From: Paracoccus indicus | GTDB taxonomy: Bacteria > Pseudomonadota > Alphaproteobacteria > Rhodobacterales > Rhodobacteraceae | Assembly: GCF_003056335.1 (NCBI RefSeq) | Contig: NZ_PYWA01000002.1 | Location: forward strand, 248,001-312,000 | Direction: 5' to 3' | Length of the DNA stretch: 64,000 nucleotides | Shown here: positions 39,944 to 48,534 of the stretch, piece by piece | Position numbering within the stretch: the first letter of the stretch is position 1 | Layout of the letters: the number at the start of each line of letters is the position of its first letter | Notes under the pieces: model-generated | Told to the model about the DNA's origin: nothing | The model's input: only the letters and a program-made list of their open reading frames with translations | Databases searched by the model: none | Program-made: the position numbers and the translations under genes

Positions 39944-41239
39944 TTACTCCGCTGCAATCTTGGTCGTGGAAAGGACGTCGCGGGCTGCATCCAGCAGGAT
40001 GTCGAAGCCCTTGTTGAAAACTTCGATGGGCGTCGTCAGCGCGGCCAGTACCTTGACCACCTGATCCTCGTTCCCCGAGGTTTCGATGATCAGGCCGTTC
40101 TCAAAGGCGCGGGCGCAAATGGCGGCGGCCAGTTCGCCGGTGCCGACATCGACGCCGCGCATCAGGCCGCGGCCCTTCAGGTAGGCGCCGGGGATCATTT
40201 CGGCCAGTTCGGTCAGGCGCTTTTCGATCAGCGCGGCCTTTTCGGCCAGTTCGGCCTCGAAAGCCTTGTCGGACCAGAACTTCTCGATGGCGACGCGGGC
40301 GGTCACGAAGGCATGGGTGTTGCCCCGGAAGGTGCCGTTGTGTTCGGCAGGTCCGAAAACGTCATGTTCGGGGCGCACCAGAACCATCGCCAGCGGCAGG
40401 CCGAAGCCCGAGATCGACTTGGCCATCGGCACCAGGTCCGGCACGACGCCCATGTCCTCGAACGAGAAGAACTTGCCGCTGCGACCGCAACCGGCCTGGA
40501 TGTCATCCAAGATCAGCAGCGCGCCGTGGCGCTTGGCGATATCGGCCAGCTTGCAGACGAATTCACCCGAGGCTGCGTTCAGGCCGCCCTCGCCTTGGAT
40601 CGTCTCCAGCATGATCGCCGCCGGTGCGTCGATGCCGCCCGAGGCGTCCGACAGCATCTGATCCAGCAGAGCCGCGCTGTCCACGCCATCGGCGTAATCG
40701 TCATAGGGCATGCGCGTCACGCCAGTCGCATCCATGCCGGCACCGCCGCGGTGATACCCGTTGCCGGTCGCGGCCAAGGCACCCATGGTCACGCCGTGGA
40801 AGCCGTTGGTGAAGGCGATGATATTGGTGCGACCTGTCGATTTGCGGGCGATCTTCATGGCAGCCTCGACGGCATTCGCGCCGGTCGGACCCATGAACAT
40901 TACGCGATGATCCATGCCACGGGGCTTCAGGATGTGTTTTTCGAAGGCACCCAGGAAGTCGGCCTTGGTGGTGGTGTGCAGGTCCAGACCATGGGCGATG
41001 CCGTCATTGGTGATGTGATCGACCAGCGCGGCCTTCATGTCCGGGTCGTTGTGGCCATAGTTCAGCGACGAACAGCCGGCCAGAAAATCGATGTATTCGG
41101 TGCCATCCTCGGCGCGCATGATCGAACCGCTGGCCGAGGTGAAGACATTCGGGATGCCCCGGCAATAGGATCGAGCCTCGCTTTCGCGGCGGGTGAAGAT
41201 GGTCTTGTCGGTGTCAGTCGTCATCATGTCGTTGGGCAT
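39944..41239 (-). CDS. ectB: Diaminobutyrate-2-oxoglutarate aminotransferase
   Basis: EctB is a class III PLP aminotransferase that makes L-2,4-diaminobutyrate from aspartate semialdehyde. It is 431 residues. The PLP aspartate motif is LLILDDIQAGCGRSG and the lysine is in VPMAKSISGFGLPLA. I chose the ATG at 41239 because AAGGA lies seven bases upstream. ATGs inside the first 10 residues (MPNDMM) remain possible; the upstream extension to 41320 is unlike the family. Confidence 0.95.
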   Translation of the reverse strand: MPNDMMTTDTDKTIFTRRESEARSYCRGIPNVFTSASGSIMRAEDGTEYIDFLAGCSSLNYGHNDPDMKAALVDHITNDGIAHGLDLHTTTKADFLGAFEKHILKPRGMDHRVMFMGPTGANAVEAAMKIARKSTGRTNIIAFTNGFHGVTMGALAATGNGYHRGGAGMDATGVTRMPYDDYADGVDSAALLDQMLSDASGGIDAPAAIMLETIQGEGGLNAASGEFVCKLADIAKRHGALLILDDIQAGCGRSGKFFSFEDMGVVPDLVPMAKSISGFGLPLAMVLVRPEHDVFGPAEHNGTFRGNTHAFVTARVAIEKFWSDKAFEAELAEKAALIEKRLTELAEMIPGAYLKGRGLMRGVDVGTGELAAAICARAFENGLIIETSGNEDQVVKVLAALTTPIEVFNKGFDILLDAARDVLSTTKIAAE

Positions 41240-41294
41240 AGGATATCCTTTCGCATCAGGATGCGTTCTGAATTGCTTAGATAGCTGAATGAAT

Positions 41295-41831
41295 TTAAGC
41301 GGCTTTCGCCTGCGCCGCATCCGACGGCAGGGTGATGGTCACCATATGCTCGGTCGCGTGATGGCCCGCAAAATGCCGATGGCGCATGAAGTGGGGGTCA
41401 TCGCTCAGCTTGCCGCCCATGTGGCGGGCAAAGCTGCGGAACAGGCCCCAGGATGCGTCGTTGTCCAGCGTGATCGTGGTGTTGATCCGGGTCGCATCGG
41501 CGCATTCGTCGCGTCCGACCAGATGCGTCAGCATCTTGCGTCCCAGCCCCAAACCACGGGCTTCCTTGCCAACTGCGACCTGCCAGACGAACAATGCGTC
41601 CTGGTTCGGGATCATGTGACCCGAAATCCAGCCGACCACTTCACCGTCCAGCTCTGCGACGACGCAGGTGTCGCGGAAGTGTTCAGCCTGCACCAGATTG
41701 CAGTACATCGAGTTCTCGTCCAACGGCTTGCAGCTGCGCACCAGCTCCCAGATGGCGGCGCCATCGGTTGCGTCTGGCTTGCGCAGAGTCAGCTGCTGGG
41801 GGCGTTCGATGTCTTGCATGTCTTTGGGCAT
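41295..41831 (-). CDS. ectA: L-2,4-diaminobutyrate acetyltransferase
   Basis: EctA is a GNAT-fold enzyme that acetylates diaminobutyrate with acetyl-CoA, the first dedicated step from diaminobutyrate to ectoine. The CoA-binding loop is KEARGLGLGRKML, and the segment SCKPLDENSMYCNLVQAEHF is typical of EctA. Starts at 41861, 41831 and 41819 are all in frame. I prefer 41831 (178 residues) because GAGGA precedes it, whereas 41861 has no ribosome site. It leads ectABC-ask and is divergent from a MarR gene. Confidence 0.93.
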   Translation of the reverse strand: MPKDMQDIERPQQLTLRKPDATDGAAIWELVRSCKPLDENSMYCNLVQAEHFRDTCVVAELDGEVVGWISGHMIPNQDALFVWQVAVGKEARGLGLGRKMLTHLVGRDECADATRINTTITLDNDASWGLFRSFARHMGGKLSDDPHFMRHRHFAGHHATEHMVTITLPSDAAQAKAA

Positions 41832-41862
41832 GTGCGGCTGGTCCTCAATTGCTTCGACCATC

Positions 41863-41935
41863 TAACTAGTAAACTTGCCCTATGGTTGCAAGGGAATCGC
41901 AAATATTTGGGCCTTTTCAGCTAAGTAACTTAGAT
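41863..41935. promoter_or_regulatory. AT-rich control region of the ectoine operon with palindromes
   Basis: The ectA/marR gap is markedly AT-rich. It contains a perfect 6-1-6 palindrome, CTAAGT-A-ACTTAG (41921-41933), the ten-base palindrome CAAATATTTG (41900-41909) and the repeat CTTGC-N9-GCAAG around 41874-41892. TTGCAA and TAGTTA are 17 apart on the minus strand but the latter is a poor -10 element. These are candidate sites for the adjacent MarR protein and for the ectA promoter. Confidence 0.45.
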
Positions 41936-42046
41936 TTAAAGGCTTATTCGCGCTTTTCGACACGGGTCCGTGATGAAACCCGTTCGTCAAGCAAATTATT
42001 TACCCGATGAAGCACCCGGCATTGCCTTGCCGCCCACCCGAATGGC

Positions 42047-42562
42047 ATGATGGACACCATGACGCAGCCCGCCCCATATCCCCGCACGGATGACGCTCTG
42101 ATCGCGCTGCGGCGCATCCTGAGGGCCACCGAACAATACGAACGCGAACTGGCGCAATCGGCGCGGCTGACGCCTGCCAAGCTGCGGGTGTTGCAGATCC
42201 TTGCCGCGGCCGAGGGGCAGCGTGCGACACCGACGACGCTGGCGGGCCGCATGGGGGTCAGCCAGGCGACCGTGACGGCCTTGGTCGATCAGCTGAACAA
42301 GCTGGGTCTGACGTCGCGCGAAAGATCGGTGACTGACCGGCGACAGCTGCATGTGATCCTGACCGAAGGGGGCGCGCAGGCGTTGCGCGATGCACCCGAC
42401 GCGCTGCAGCAGCATTTCGTCAAGGGCTTCCAGAGCATGCAGGATTGGGAACAGTCGATGCTGGTCGCGGCGCTGGAACGCGTGGCCGCCATGCTGAACG
42501 CACAGGGCATCGATGCCTCGCCCGTACTGACCTTGGGTGAGATCAGCCGCCCGCGCGGCTGA
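42047..42562 (+). CDS. ectR: MarR family regulator, probable ectoine regulator
   Basis: This is a 171-residue winged-helix protein of the MarR family. The recognition region is TTLAGRMGVSQATVTALVDQLNKLG and the wing is SRERSVTDRRQLHVILTEGG. It is divergent from ectA, the arrangement of EctR repressors of ectoine genes in methylotrophs, so I infer the same role. No clear ribosome site lies before any of the starts at 42047, 42050 or 42059. Translation may be leaderless or weak. Confidence 0.82.
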   Translation: MMDTMTQPAPYPRTDDALIALRRILRATEQYERELAQSARLTPAKLRVLQILAAAEGQRATPTTLAGRMGVSQATVTALVDQLNKLGLTSRERSVTDRRQLHVILTEGGAQALRDAPDALQQHFVKGFQSMQDWEQSMLVAALERVAAMLNAQGIDASPVLTLGEISRPRG

Positions 42563-42577
42563 TCCCGGTATCCTCGA

Positions 42578-43981
42578 TCAGGCGTTGCTGCCCCAGGGGC
42601 CGTGGCTGTCCTGAACTTCGTCCAGACGTTCGAACCCGTGGGCGCCGAAGAAGTCGCGCTGTGCCTGCAGCATGTTTGCCGTGCCGCGTGCCGTGCGCAT
42701 CATGTCGAACCACATCAACCCCGAGGCAAGCGCCGGCAGCGCGTGACCGGCGGCAATGCCCTGCGACACGACCTGGCGCAGGGCGGGGACGCCCTTTTCG
42801 ATCAGATCGGCAAAGAAGGGCGCCATGATCAGGTTGCGGTCGGGGTTTTCGCCCAAGGCTTCGGCCATGTCGTTCAGCATCGAGGACCGGATGATGCAGC
42901 CCGCGCGCCAGACCTTGGCGATCTCGGGCAGGTTCAGGGTCCAGCCGAAGCGCTCGGACGCGCCCGAGATCATCGTGAAGCCCTGCGCATAGCACATGAT
43001 CTTGCCGACGATCAGCGCCTGCTCCAGCGCCTTCGGGTCCATGTCGCAAGGCTGGGGGGCGGCGCCGAAGCGATCCTGACCGGCCTTGCGTTCATCCAGA
43101 CGGGCCGAGACGTTGCGCGCCATCACGGCAGCCTCGATCACGGGGATGGGGGCGGAGAGGTGCTGCGCCTCGATGGCGGTCCAGCGGCCCGTGCCTTTCT
43201 GGCCTGCACGGTCCAGGATGACATCGGGCATGGGCTTGCCGGTATGCTTGTCGGCGGCTGCCGTGACCTTGGCCGAGATCTCGATCAGATAGCTGGACAG
43301 CACGCCCTCGTTCCAGCCCGCGAAGACGTCCGAGATGGCGCCCGCATCCATGCCCATGCCGTCGCGCATCAGGCCATAGACCTCGGCGATCATTTGCATG
43401 TCGGCGTATTCGATGCCGTTGTGGACCATCTTGACGAAGTGACCGGCACCCGCGTCACCCATGCGCGCCGCGCAGGGTTCACCATCGTCCGCCTTGGCCG
43501 AGATCGCGTTCATCACCTTGGACACACGGTCCCAATCGGCCGCATCGCCGCCGCCCATGATGGCCGGACCGTGACGCGCGCCCTCTTCACCACCCGAGAC
43601 GCCCATGCCCAGGAAGTGGAAGGGCAGGCCCGCGTCGCTGCGGCGGTTGGTATCGTGGAAATCGGCGTTGCCCGCATCGATCACCAGATCGTCCGCATCC
43701 AGCAGCGGGGTCAGCGCCTCGAGCTGCGCATCGACGGCGGGACCTGCGGGCACCATCAGGACGATGGCGCGGGGGGGCGTGATGGCGGCGACGAAATCGG
43801 CCAGGGTCTCGGTCGGGATGACGCTGTCGGCCAGATCGCCCGCGGTTGCGTGGAACTTGCGCGTCACCTCGGTCGTGCGGTTCCAGACGGCGATGGGAAA
43901 GCCCTTCTCGGCGATGTTCAGCGCCAGCGCCGCCCCCATGGTCCCCAATCCGATCAGCCCGATATTTGCCTGTGCCATCAT
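42578..43981 (-). CDS. gnd: 6-phosphogluconate dehydrogenase (decarboxylating)
   Basis: This enzyme oxidises 6-phosphogluconate to ribulose-5-phosphate with CO2 release and NAD(P)H formation. It is 467 residues of the long, dimeric type. The Rossmann motif is IGLIGLGTMGAALALNIAEKG, the signature is GDAGAGHFVKMVHNGIEY and the C-terminal region is SHGPWGSNA. It converges with the MarR gene. A 920-residue frame lies antisense to it and is spurious. Confidence 0.95.
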   Translation of the reverse strand: MMAQANIGLIGLGTMGAALALNIAEKGFPIAVWNRTTEVTRKFHATAGDLADSVIPTETLADFVAAITPPRAIVLMVPAGPAVDAQLEALTPLLDADDLVIDAGNADFHDTNRRSDAGLPFHFLGMGVSGGEEGARHGPAIMGGGDAADWDRVSKVMNAISAKADDGEPCAARMGDAGAGHFVKMVHNGIEYADMQMIAEVYGLMRDGMGMDAGAISDVFAGWNEGVLSSYLIEISAKVTAAADKHTGKPMPDVILDRAGQKGTGRWTAIEAQHLSAPIPVIEAAVMARNVSARLDERKAGQDRFGAAPQPCDMDPKALEQALIVGKIMCYAQGFTMISGASERFGWTLNLPEIAKVWRAGCIIRSSMLNDMAEALGENPDRNLIMAPFFADLIEKGVPALRQVVSQGIAAGHALPALASGLMWFDMMRTARGTANMLQAQRDFFGAHGFERLDEVQDSHGPWGSNA

Positions 43982-44017
43982 TCCACCCTTTGCGGTTCAC
44001 ATCAGTTTTGCGGCTGT

Positions 44018-44500
44018 CTACGACAAGCCGGGGGTGGTGTCACGTGGGGGGCTTTCCGGAGCGCTGGCTGGCAGGCAGATCAGTGTCTGCAGTCCCGTGG
44101 CGACATGGGTCCGGTCGTCGCCCTGCTGAGCATGCACGTCCAGCTGACAGACGGTCAGCGTCCGGCCCGACCGGATCACCCGCCCCACGGCGATCAGGCA
44201 TTCGCCACGGGCGGGGGCCAGCAGGTTCATCTTGAATTCCGTGGTCAGCACGCTGCTGTCGGGCGGAAATTGCGTGAAGCCGGCAAAGCCCCCGGCCGTA
44301 TCCGCCAGCGCCGAGGTCGCGCCCGCATGGAAAAAGCCGTGGTGCTGGGTCAGCCGAGCGTCATAGGGCAGGCGCAGCGTCACCTCTCCGGGTCGAATGC
44401 AGGCGATTTCGACGCCCAGATGCTGCATCAGGCCCTGTGCTGCAAAGCTCTCCTCGACCCGACGGATGATGTCGCCGTGCAGCGGTTCGTCATGGGGCAT
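44018..44500 (-). CDS. PaaI-type thioesterase
   Basis: This is a 160-residue hot-dog protein with the active-site region HHGFFHAGATSALADTAGGFA, typical of PaaI-like acyl-CoA thioesterases. It lies between gnd and bioY, on the same strand as both but separated by gaps. A perfect palindrome lies 48-60 bases upstream of its start. The substrate is unknown; aromatic acyl-CoAs are common for this family. Confidence 0.82.
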   Translation of the reverse strand: MPHDEPLHGDIIRRVEESFAAQGLMQHLGVEIACIRPGEVTLRLPYDARLTQHHGFFHAGATSALADTAGGFAGFTQFPPDSSVLTTEFKMNLLAPARGECLIAVGRVIRSGRTLTVCQLDVHAQQGDDRTHVATGLQTLICLPASAPESPPRDTTPGLS

Positions 44501-44547
44501 GTCGGTCGCGTCCTTTTATGGGAACGGTTGCGTGACGCGGGCCATCT

Positions 44548-44560
44548 TGCACGTCGTGCA
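44548..44560. promoter_or_regulatory. Perfect palindrome upstream of thioesterase gene
   Basis: TGCACG-T-CGTGCA is a perfect 6-1-6 inverted repeat in the bioY/thioesterase gap. It has the size and symmetry of a dimeric regulator site. No regulator gene is adjacent. Confidence 0.35.
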
Positions 44561-44611
44561 GTCAGGGCGATAGCGCAAAAGCCTGTGATGACGCAGGGGC
44601 AGAACGCAGGG

Positions 44612-44641
44612 ACGGGGCCGATGGCGGCCCCGTTCGCTTTT
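44612..44641. terminator. Hairpin after bioY
   Basis: A perfect nine-base-pair stem, ACGGGGCCG with CGGCCCCGT, has loop ATGG and lies 33-54 bases after the bioY stop. The T-rich side (CTTTTCTT) is on the plus strand, while the minus-strand side lacks T, so it is an imperfect terminator for bioY. Confidence 0.5.
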
Positions 44642-44665
44642 CTTACCCGAGGACGTGTGCCGGTA

Positions 44666-45211
44666 TCAGCCGCGCAGGCGACGACCGGCCTGCAGCAGCA
44701 TGGTACCGATGACGATCTTGACCATATCGCCCAGGATGAAGGGTGCCACGCCCACCGCCAGCAGCTTGTCCGACGGCACGAAGCCCGACAGCCAGATCAG
44801 CCCCGGAACATAGATGGCGACGGTCCCGGCGATCAGCGCCACGGCCTTCATCCCAGGGCCCCGACCGCGTGCCAGAACGCCGGTCACGACCATGGCCAGC
44901 GCCATGCCGATCAGGAAGCCGGTCGTTGGCCCCGCCAGATAGGCCAGCCCCAGCCCGCGTTCCGGCGATCCGGCAAAGACCGGCAGGCCCGCGATGCCCG
45001 CCGCCATGTAGGCGCCCATGGCCGCCAGCCCCAAGCGCGGCCCAAGCCCCGCCGCGATGACCAGCACGGCCAGCGTCTGCAGGGTCATCGGAACCGGCCA
45101 GAAGGGAACCTGCACCTTGGCGCCAAGTGCGATCAGCGCCGCCGCCGCCAGGGTCAGGCCGATCTGCATGGCCGGGTTCCGGGTGTCGATAAGCGTCTTG
45201 GCGTGCTGCAT
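44666..45211 (-). CDS. bioY: Biotin transporter BioY
   Basis: BioY is the substrate-binding membrane component (S component) for biotin uptake, working alone or with an ECF module. It is 181 residues with six hydrophobic helices and the family segments VQVPFWPVPMTLQTLAVL and GLAYLAGPTTGFLIG. The ATG at 45211 follows AAAAGGATATCCC. No bioM/bioN genes are adjacent, so it is either a solo importer or shares an energy module elsewhere. The biotin ligase gene lies near 15343. Divergent from mrpA. Confidence 0.92.
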   Translation of the reverse strand: MQHAKTLIDTRNPAMQIGLTLAAAALIALGAKVQVPFWPVPMTLQTLAVLVIAAGLGPRLGLAAMGAYMAAGIAGLPVFAGSPERGLGLAYLAGPTTGFLIGMALAMVVTGVLARGRGPGMKAVALIAGTVAIYVPGLIWLSGFVPSDKLLAVGVAPFILGDMVKIVIGTMLLQAGRRLRG

Positions 45212-45459
45212 GGGATATCCTTTTCCTGTCTGTCGAATCGCGATGGACGGGCCGTCGCGCTTGCGCGCCATACTGAAACCAAGCCTGCCCTGCGGCAAGA
45301 CCGGCCCTGCCGACATCGGCGCATTTCATCCCCGACCCCGCCTGCCGGCATGTCATTTTCGTGACTTGTGCGACGATTAGCGCCCGCGGGCGTCTGTTTT
45401 CCCCCCGGAAAGGGTGCTAGACCCTGCGCCAAACGCATGCCGCGACAGAGGTTCGAGAC

Positions 45460-47748
45460 ATGGCTGACGACTATATCAAGGTGCCACGCTTCATGGGCGG
45501 GCCTGCCGGGTGGATATCGATCCTGTTTCCGGCGGCACTCTTCATCTATTTCGCAGGTCTGCTGCCGCAGATCGCCCAAACACCGGTCATGCGGGGCATC
45601 GACTGGGTGCCGTCGCTGGGCATCCGGCTGTCGGTGATTCTGGACGGGCTCAGCATGACCTTCGCGCTGCTGATCACCGGGATCGGGACGGCGGTGACGC
45701 TGTATTCGTCGCGCTATCTGGGCGATCACCCGCATTATCCGCGCTTCGTCAGCTATCTGCTGATCTTCATGGTGGGGATGCTGGGCCTTGTGCTGGCCGA
45801 CAACCTGATCTCGGTCTTCGTCTTCTGGGAGGTCACGACGATCTCCTCCTACCTGCTGATCGGATTCAATGCCGACAAGGCGGCGTCGCGGCGTTCGGCG
45901 CTTCAGGCGCTGCTGGTCACCGGGGCAGGGGGGCTGATCCTGCTGGCGGGCATCATCGTTCTTGGCAACATCGCCGGCAGCTATGAGCTATCGGAGATCC
46001 TGCCCCAGGGCGACATGATCCGCGCCCATCCCTGGTACCTGGCGATCCTGCTGATGTTCCTGGCAGGGGCCTTCACCAAATCGGCGCAGGTGCCGTTCCA
46101 TTTCTGGCTGCCCAATGCCATGGCCGCGCCGACGCCGGTTTCGGCCTATCTGCACAGCGCCACCATGGTGAAGGCGGGCGTCTTCCTGATGGCGCGGATG
46201 AACCCGGCGTTGGGCGGCACCGATGTCTGGTTCTGGGTGCTGACCATCTTTGGCGGCGTGACGGCGGTCTTCGCCTCGGTCATGGCGCTGCGCCAGACGG
46301 ACATCAAGCAGGTGCTGGCCTATACCACGCTGATGGCGCTGGGCACGCTGACCATGTTCATCGGCGCGGGCACGCATTACGCCATCTCGGCGGCGATGCT
46401 GTTCCTGGTGGTGCACTCGCTCTACAAGGCGGCGCTGTTCCTGATGATCGGCATCGTGGACCATTCGACGGGCACGCGCGACGCGACGGTGCTGCGTGGC
46501 CTTGGCCGCGCCATGCCGCTGACCGCGCTTGCCGCCGCATTGGCGGCGCTGAGTATGGCGGGCATCCCGCCGCTGGTGGGCTTTGTCGGCAAGGAATACA
46601 TGTACAAGGCCAGCCTGGGCCTGGATCAGGGCATGATCTGGGTGACGGCGATGACCTTCGCCGCCAGCGCGCTGATGTTCGTGGCGGGCGGGATCGTCGC
46701 GCTGAAGCCCTTCCGCGGGCAGCTGGCCGAGACGCCCCACAAGGCGCATGAAGGCCCGTGGCAGATGCTGGCGGGACCGCTGGTTCTGGGCGCGCTGTCG
46801 CTGACCTTCGGCCTGATGCCGGACCTGCTGGGCGAATATATCGTCGGTCCCGGCGCCCGCGCCGTCTATGGCCCGCATGAGGATCTGCACCTGCACCTGT
46901 GGGGCGGCTTGAACGCGGCGCTGTACCTGTCGCTGGCGACCTTCGCAGCCGGTCTGCTGCTGTATCTGGTTCACACTCGCATCCGCAGCGCCCTGACCCG
47001 CATCGAGAACCGAAACCCGATCGATTTCGACGCCGGATGGGACCGCCTGCTGGACGGCTTCAAGGCTTTTGCCGCATGGCAGACGGGGCTGATCCAGACG
47101 GGCAGCCTGCAGCGCTATATGGCGGTGATCTTCGGCGCCTTCATCGTGATGGTCGGGGGCACCTATCTGGTCAAGGGCGCCTTCAGCGGCCTGCCAGGCC
47201 TGTCGCAGGCCGAGGCGCATCCCGTGCAATGGACCGTTCTGGCGCTGATCGCGGTCGGATCCATTCTGGTGGTCTGGACGCACAGCCGGATGACCGCGGT
47301 GGCGGGCATGGGCGTGGTGGGGATCGGCGTGTCGCTGATCTTCATCATCTTCAGCGCCCCCGATGTCGCCATCACCCAGCTGCTGGTCGAGGTTCTGGTC
47401 GTCGTGCTGGTCAGCCTTGTGATGCTGCGGCTGCCCTATCTGCCGCGCCGGTCGTCCAAGAATTTCCGCACCGGACATGCGATCATCGCAGGCGGGGTGG
47501 GGGTCGTGACGACCTTCCTGATGATCTCGGTCCTGGGCAGCGATTTCGATCCGCGGCTGACCGAGTTCTTCGAAAAGGCGTCCTATCCCGATGCCCATGG
47601 CCGCAACATCGTGAACGTGATCCTGGTCGATTTCCGTGCCCTGGACACCTTCGGCGAGATCACCGTGGTCACCATGGCGGCCATCGCGGCCTATGCCCTG
47701 CTGCGCGGCGTCAAGAAGGCCGTGCCGGACGACGAGAGGGAGGCATAA
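45460..47748 (+). CDS. mrpA: Mrp Na+/H+ antiporter subunit A
   Basis: This is the largest subunit of the multisubunit Mrp (Mnh/Pha) cation/proton antiporter, related to NuoL. It is 762 residues with about 20 membrane helices. Motifs include [21 protein letters not shown] and, near the C-terminus, the MbhD/MbhE-like region [16 protein letters not shown]. It is separate from MrpB, unlike the fused PhaAB of rhizobia. It leads seven tightly packed genes. Mrp proteins usually export sodium and aid growth at high salt or pH. Confidence 0.94.
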   Translation: MADDYIKVPRFMGGPAGWISILFPAALFIYFAGLLPQIAQTPVMRGIDWVPSLGIRLSVILDGLSMTFALLITGIGTAVTLYSSRYLGDHPHYPRFVSYLLIFMVGMLGLVLADNLISVFVFWEVTTISSYLLIGFNADKAASRRSALQALLVTGAGGLILLAGIIVLGNIAGSYELSEILPQGDMIRAHPWYLAILLMFLAGAFTKSAQVPFHFWLPNAMAAPTPVSAYLHSATMVKAGVFLMARMNPALGGTDVWFWVLTIFGGVTAVFASVMALRQTDIKQVLAYTTLMALGTLTMFIGAGTHYAISAAMLFLVVHSLYKAALFLMIGIVDHSTGTRDATVLRGLGRAMPLTALAAALAALSMAGIPPLVGFVGKEYMYKASLGLDQGMIWVTAMTFAASALMFVAGGIVALKPFRGQLAETPHKAHEGPWQMLAGPLVLGALSLTFGLMPDLLGEYIVGPGARAVYGPHEDLHLHLWGGLNAALYLSLATFAAGLLLYLVHTRIRSALTRIENRNPIDFDAGWDRLLDGFKAFAAWQTGLIQTGSLQRYMAVIFGAFIVMVGGTYLVKGAFSGLPGLSQAEAHPVQWTVLALIAVGSILVVWTHSRMTAVAGMGVVGIGVSLIFIIFSAPDVAITQLLVEVLVVVLVSLVMLRLPYLPRRSSKNFRTGHAIIAGGVGVVTTFLMISVLGSDFDPRLTEFFEKASYPDAHGRNIVNVILVDFRALDTFGEITVVTMAAIAAYALLRGVKKAVPDDEREA

Positions 47749-47749
47749 G

Positions 47750-48169
47750 ATGCAGTCGCTGATCCTGACCACCACCACGCGCCTGCTGGTCGCCCTGCTG
47801 CTTGTGTTTTCGGTCTATGCGCTGCTGCGCGGCCACAACCTGCCGGGCGGCGGCTTCATCGGCGGGCTGATCGGGGCCACGGCCTTCATTCTCTATGCCA
47901 TCGCGGCCTCGGTCGAGGATGCGGCGCGTGCGCTGAAGGTCGATCCCGCCAATATCGCCATGCTTGGCGTCGGCGTCGCAGGCCTTTCCGGTCTGTCCGC
48001 GGGGCTTGCGAACCAGCCCTTCTTCACCGGCCAATGGCTGTTTCTTTTCGCCGAGGATGGCGGCAAGGGCATCCCGATCTCATCGGTGCTGTTCTTCGAC
48101 ATCGGCGTCTACATGGCGGTTTTCGGCGGCATCCTGACGCTTGTCTTCGCCCTTGAACGGGAGATCTGA
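47750..48169 (+). CDS. mrpB: Mrp Na+/H+ antiporter subunit B
   Basis: This is a 139-residue membrane protein of the MnhB family with about four helices and the segment [16 protein letters not shown], characteristic of MrpB. The ATG lies one base after the mrpA stop, and the ribosome site GAGGGAGG lies at the end of mrpA. Confidence 0.93.
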   Translation: MQSLILTTTTRLLVALLLVFSVYALLRGHNLPGGGFIGGLIGATAFILYAIAASVEDAARALKVDPANIAMLGVGVAGLSGLSAGLANQPFFTGQWLFLFAEDGGKGIPISSVLFFDIGVYMAVFGGILTLVFALEREI

Positions 48170-48171
48170 TC

Positions 48172-48534
48172 GTGGAGCTGCTGCTTGCAATCACCATCGG
48201 CATCGTCGTGGCCACATCCGTCTACCTGATGCTGGACCGCAACGTGCTGCGTTTCCTGTTCGGACTGGTGCTGCTGTCGAATGCGGTCAACCTGGTGATC
48301 TTCGCCGCCGGTCGGTTGACTGCCGGTGCGCCGCCGCTGATCGCGGATGGCGCCTATGCCCCCGACGGGCAGATCGCCAATGCCCTGCCGCAGGCGCTGG
48401 TGCTGACGGCCATCGTCATCGGCTTCGGCCTTCTGGCCTTCACGCTGGCGCTGGTCTATCGCACCTACAAGTCCCTCGGCACCGTCAACAGCGACGAAAT
48501 GCGCCTGGCCGAGCCCGAGGATACCCATAAATGA
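48172..48534 (+). CDS. mrpC: Mrp Na+/H+ antiporter subunit C
   Basis: This is a 120-residue, NuoK-like membrane protein with three helices (FLFGLVLLSNAVNLVIFAAG; LPQALVLTAIVIGFGLLAFT). It uses a GTG start two bases after mrpB. The stop overlaps the mrpD start as ATGA. Confidence 0.92.
   Translation: MELLLAITIGIVVATSVYLMLDRNVLRFLFGLVLLSNAVNLVIFAAGRLTAGAPPLIADGAYAPDGQIANALPQALVLTAIVIGFGLLAFTLALVYRTYKSLGTVNSDEMRLAEPEDTHK

Noticed and set aside
42602..45364. 920-codon plus-strand frame across gnd, the thioesterase gene and bioY
   Set aside because: All three genes on the minus strand have good family motifs. The long frame crosses gene boundaries and has no recognisable domain.
45381..45425. 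Palindrome CGCCCGCGGGCG and repeat AGGGT-N5-ACCCT upstream of mrpA
   Set aside because: Such short GC palindromes are frequent at this base composition and no promoter elements accompany them.
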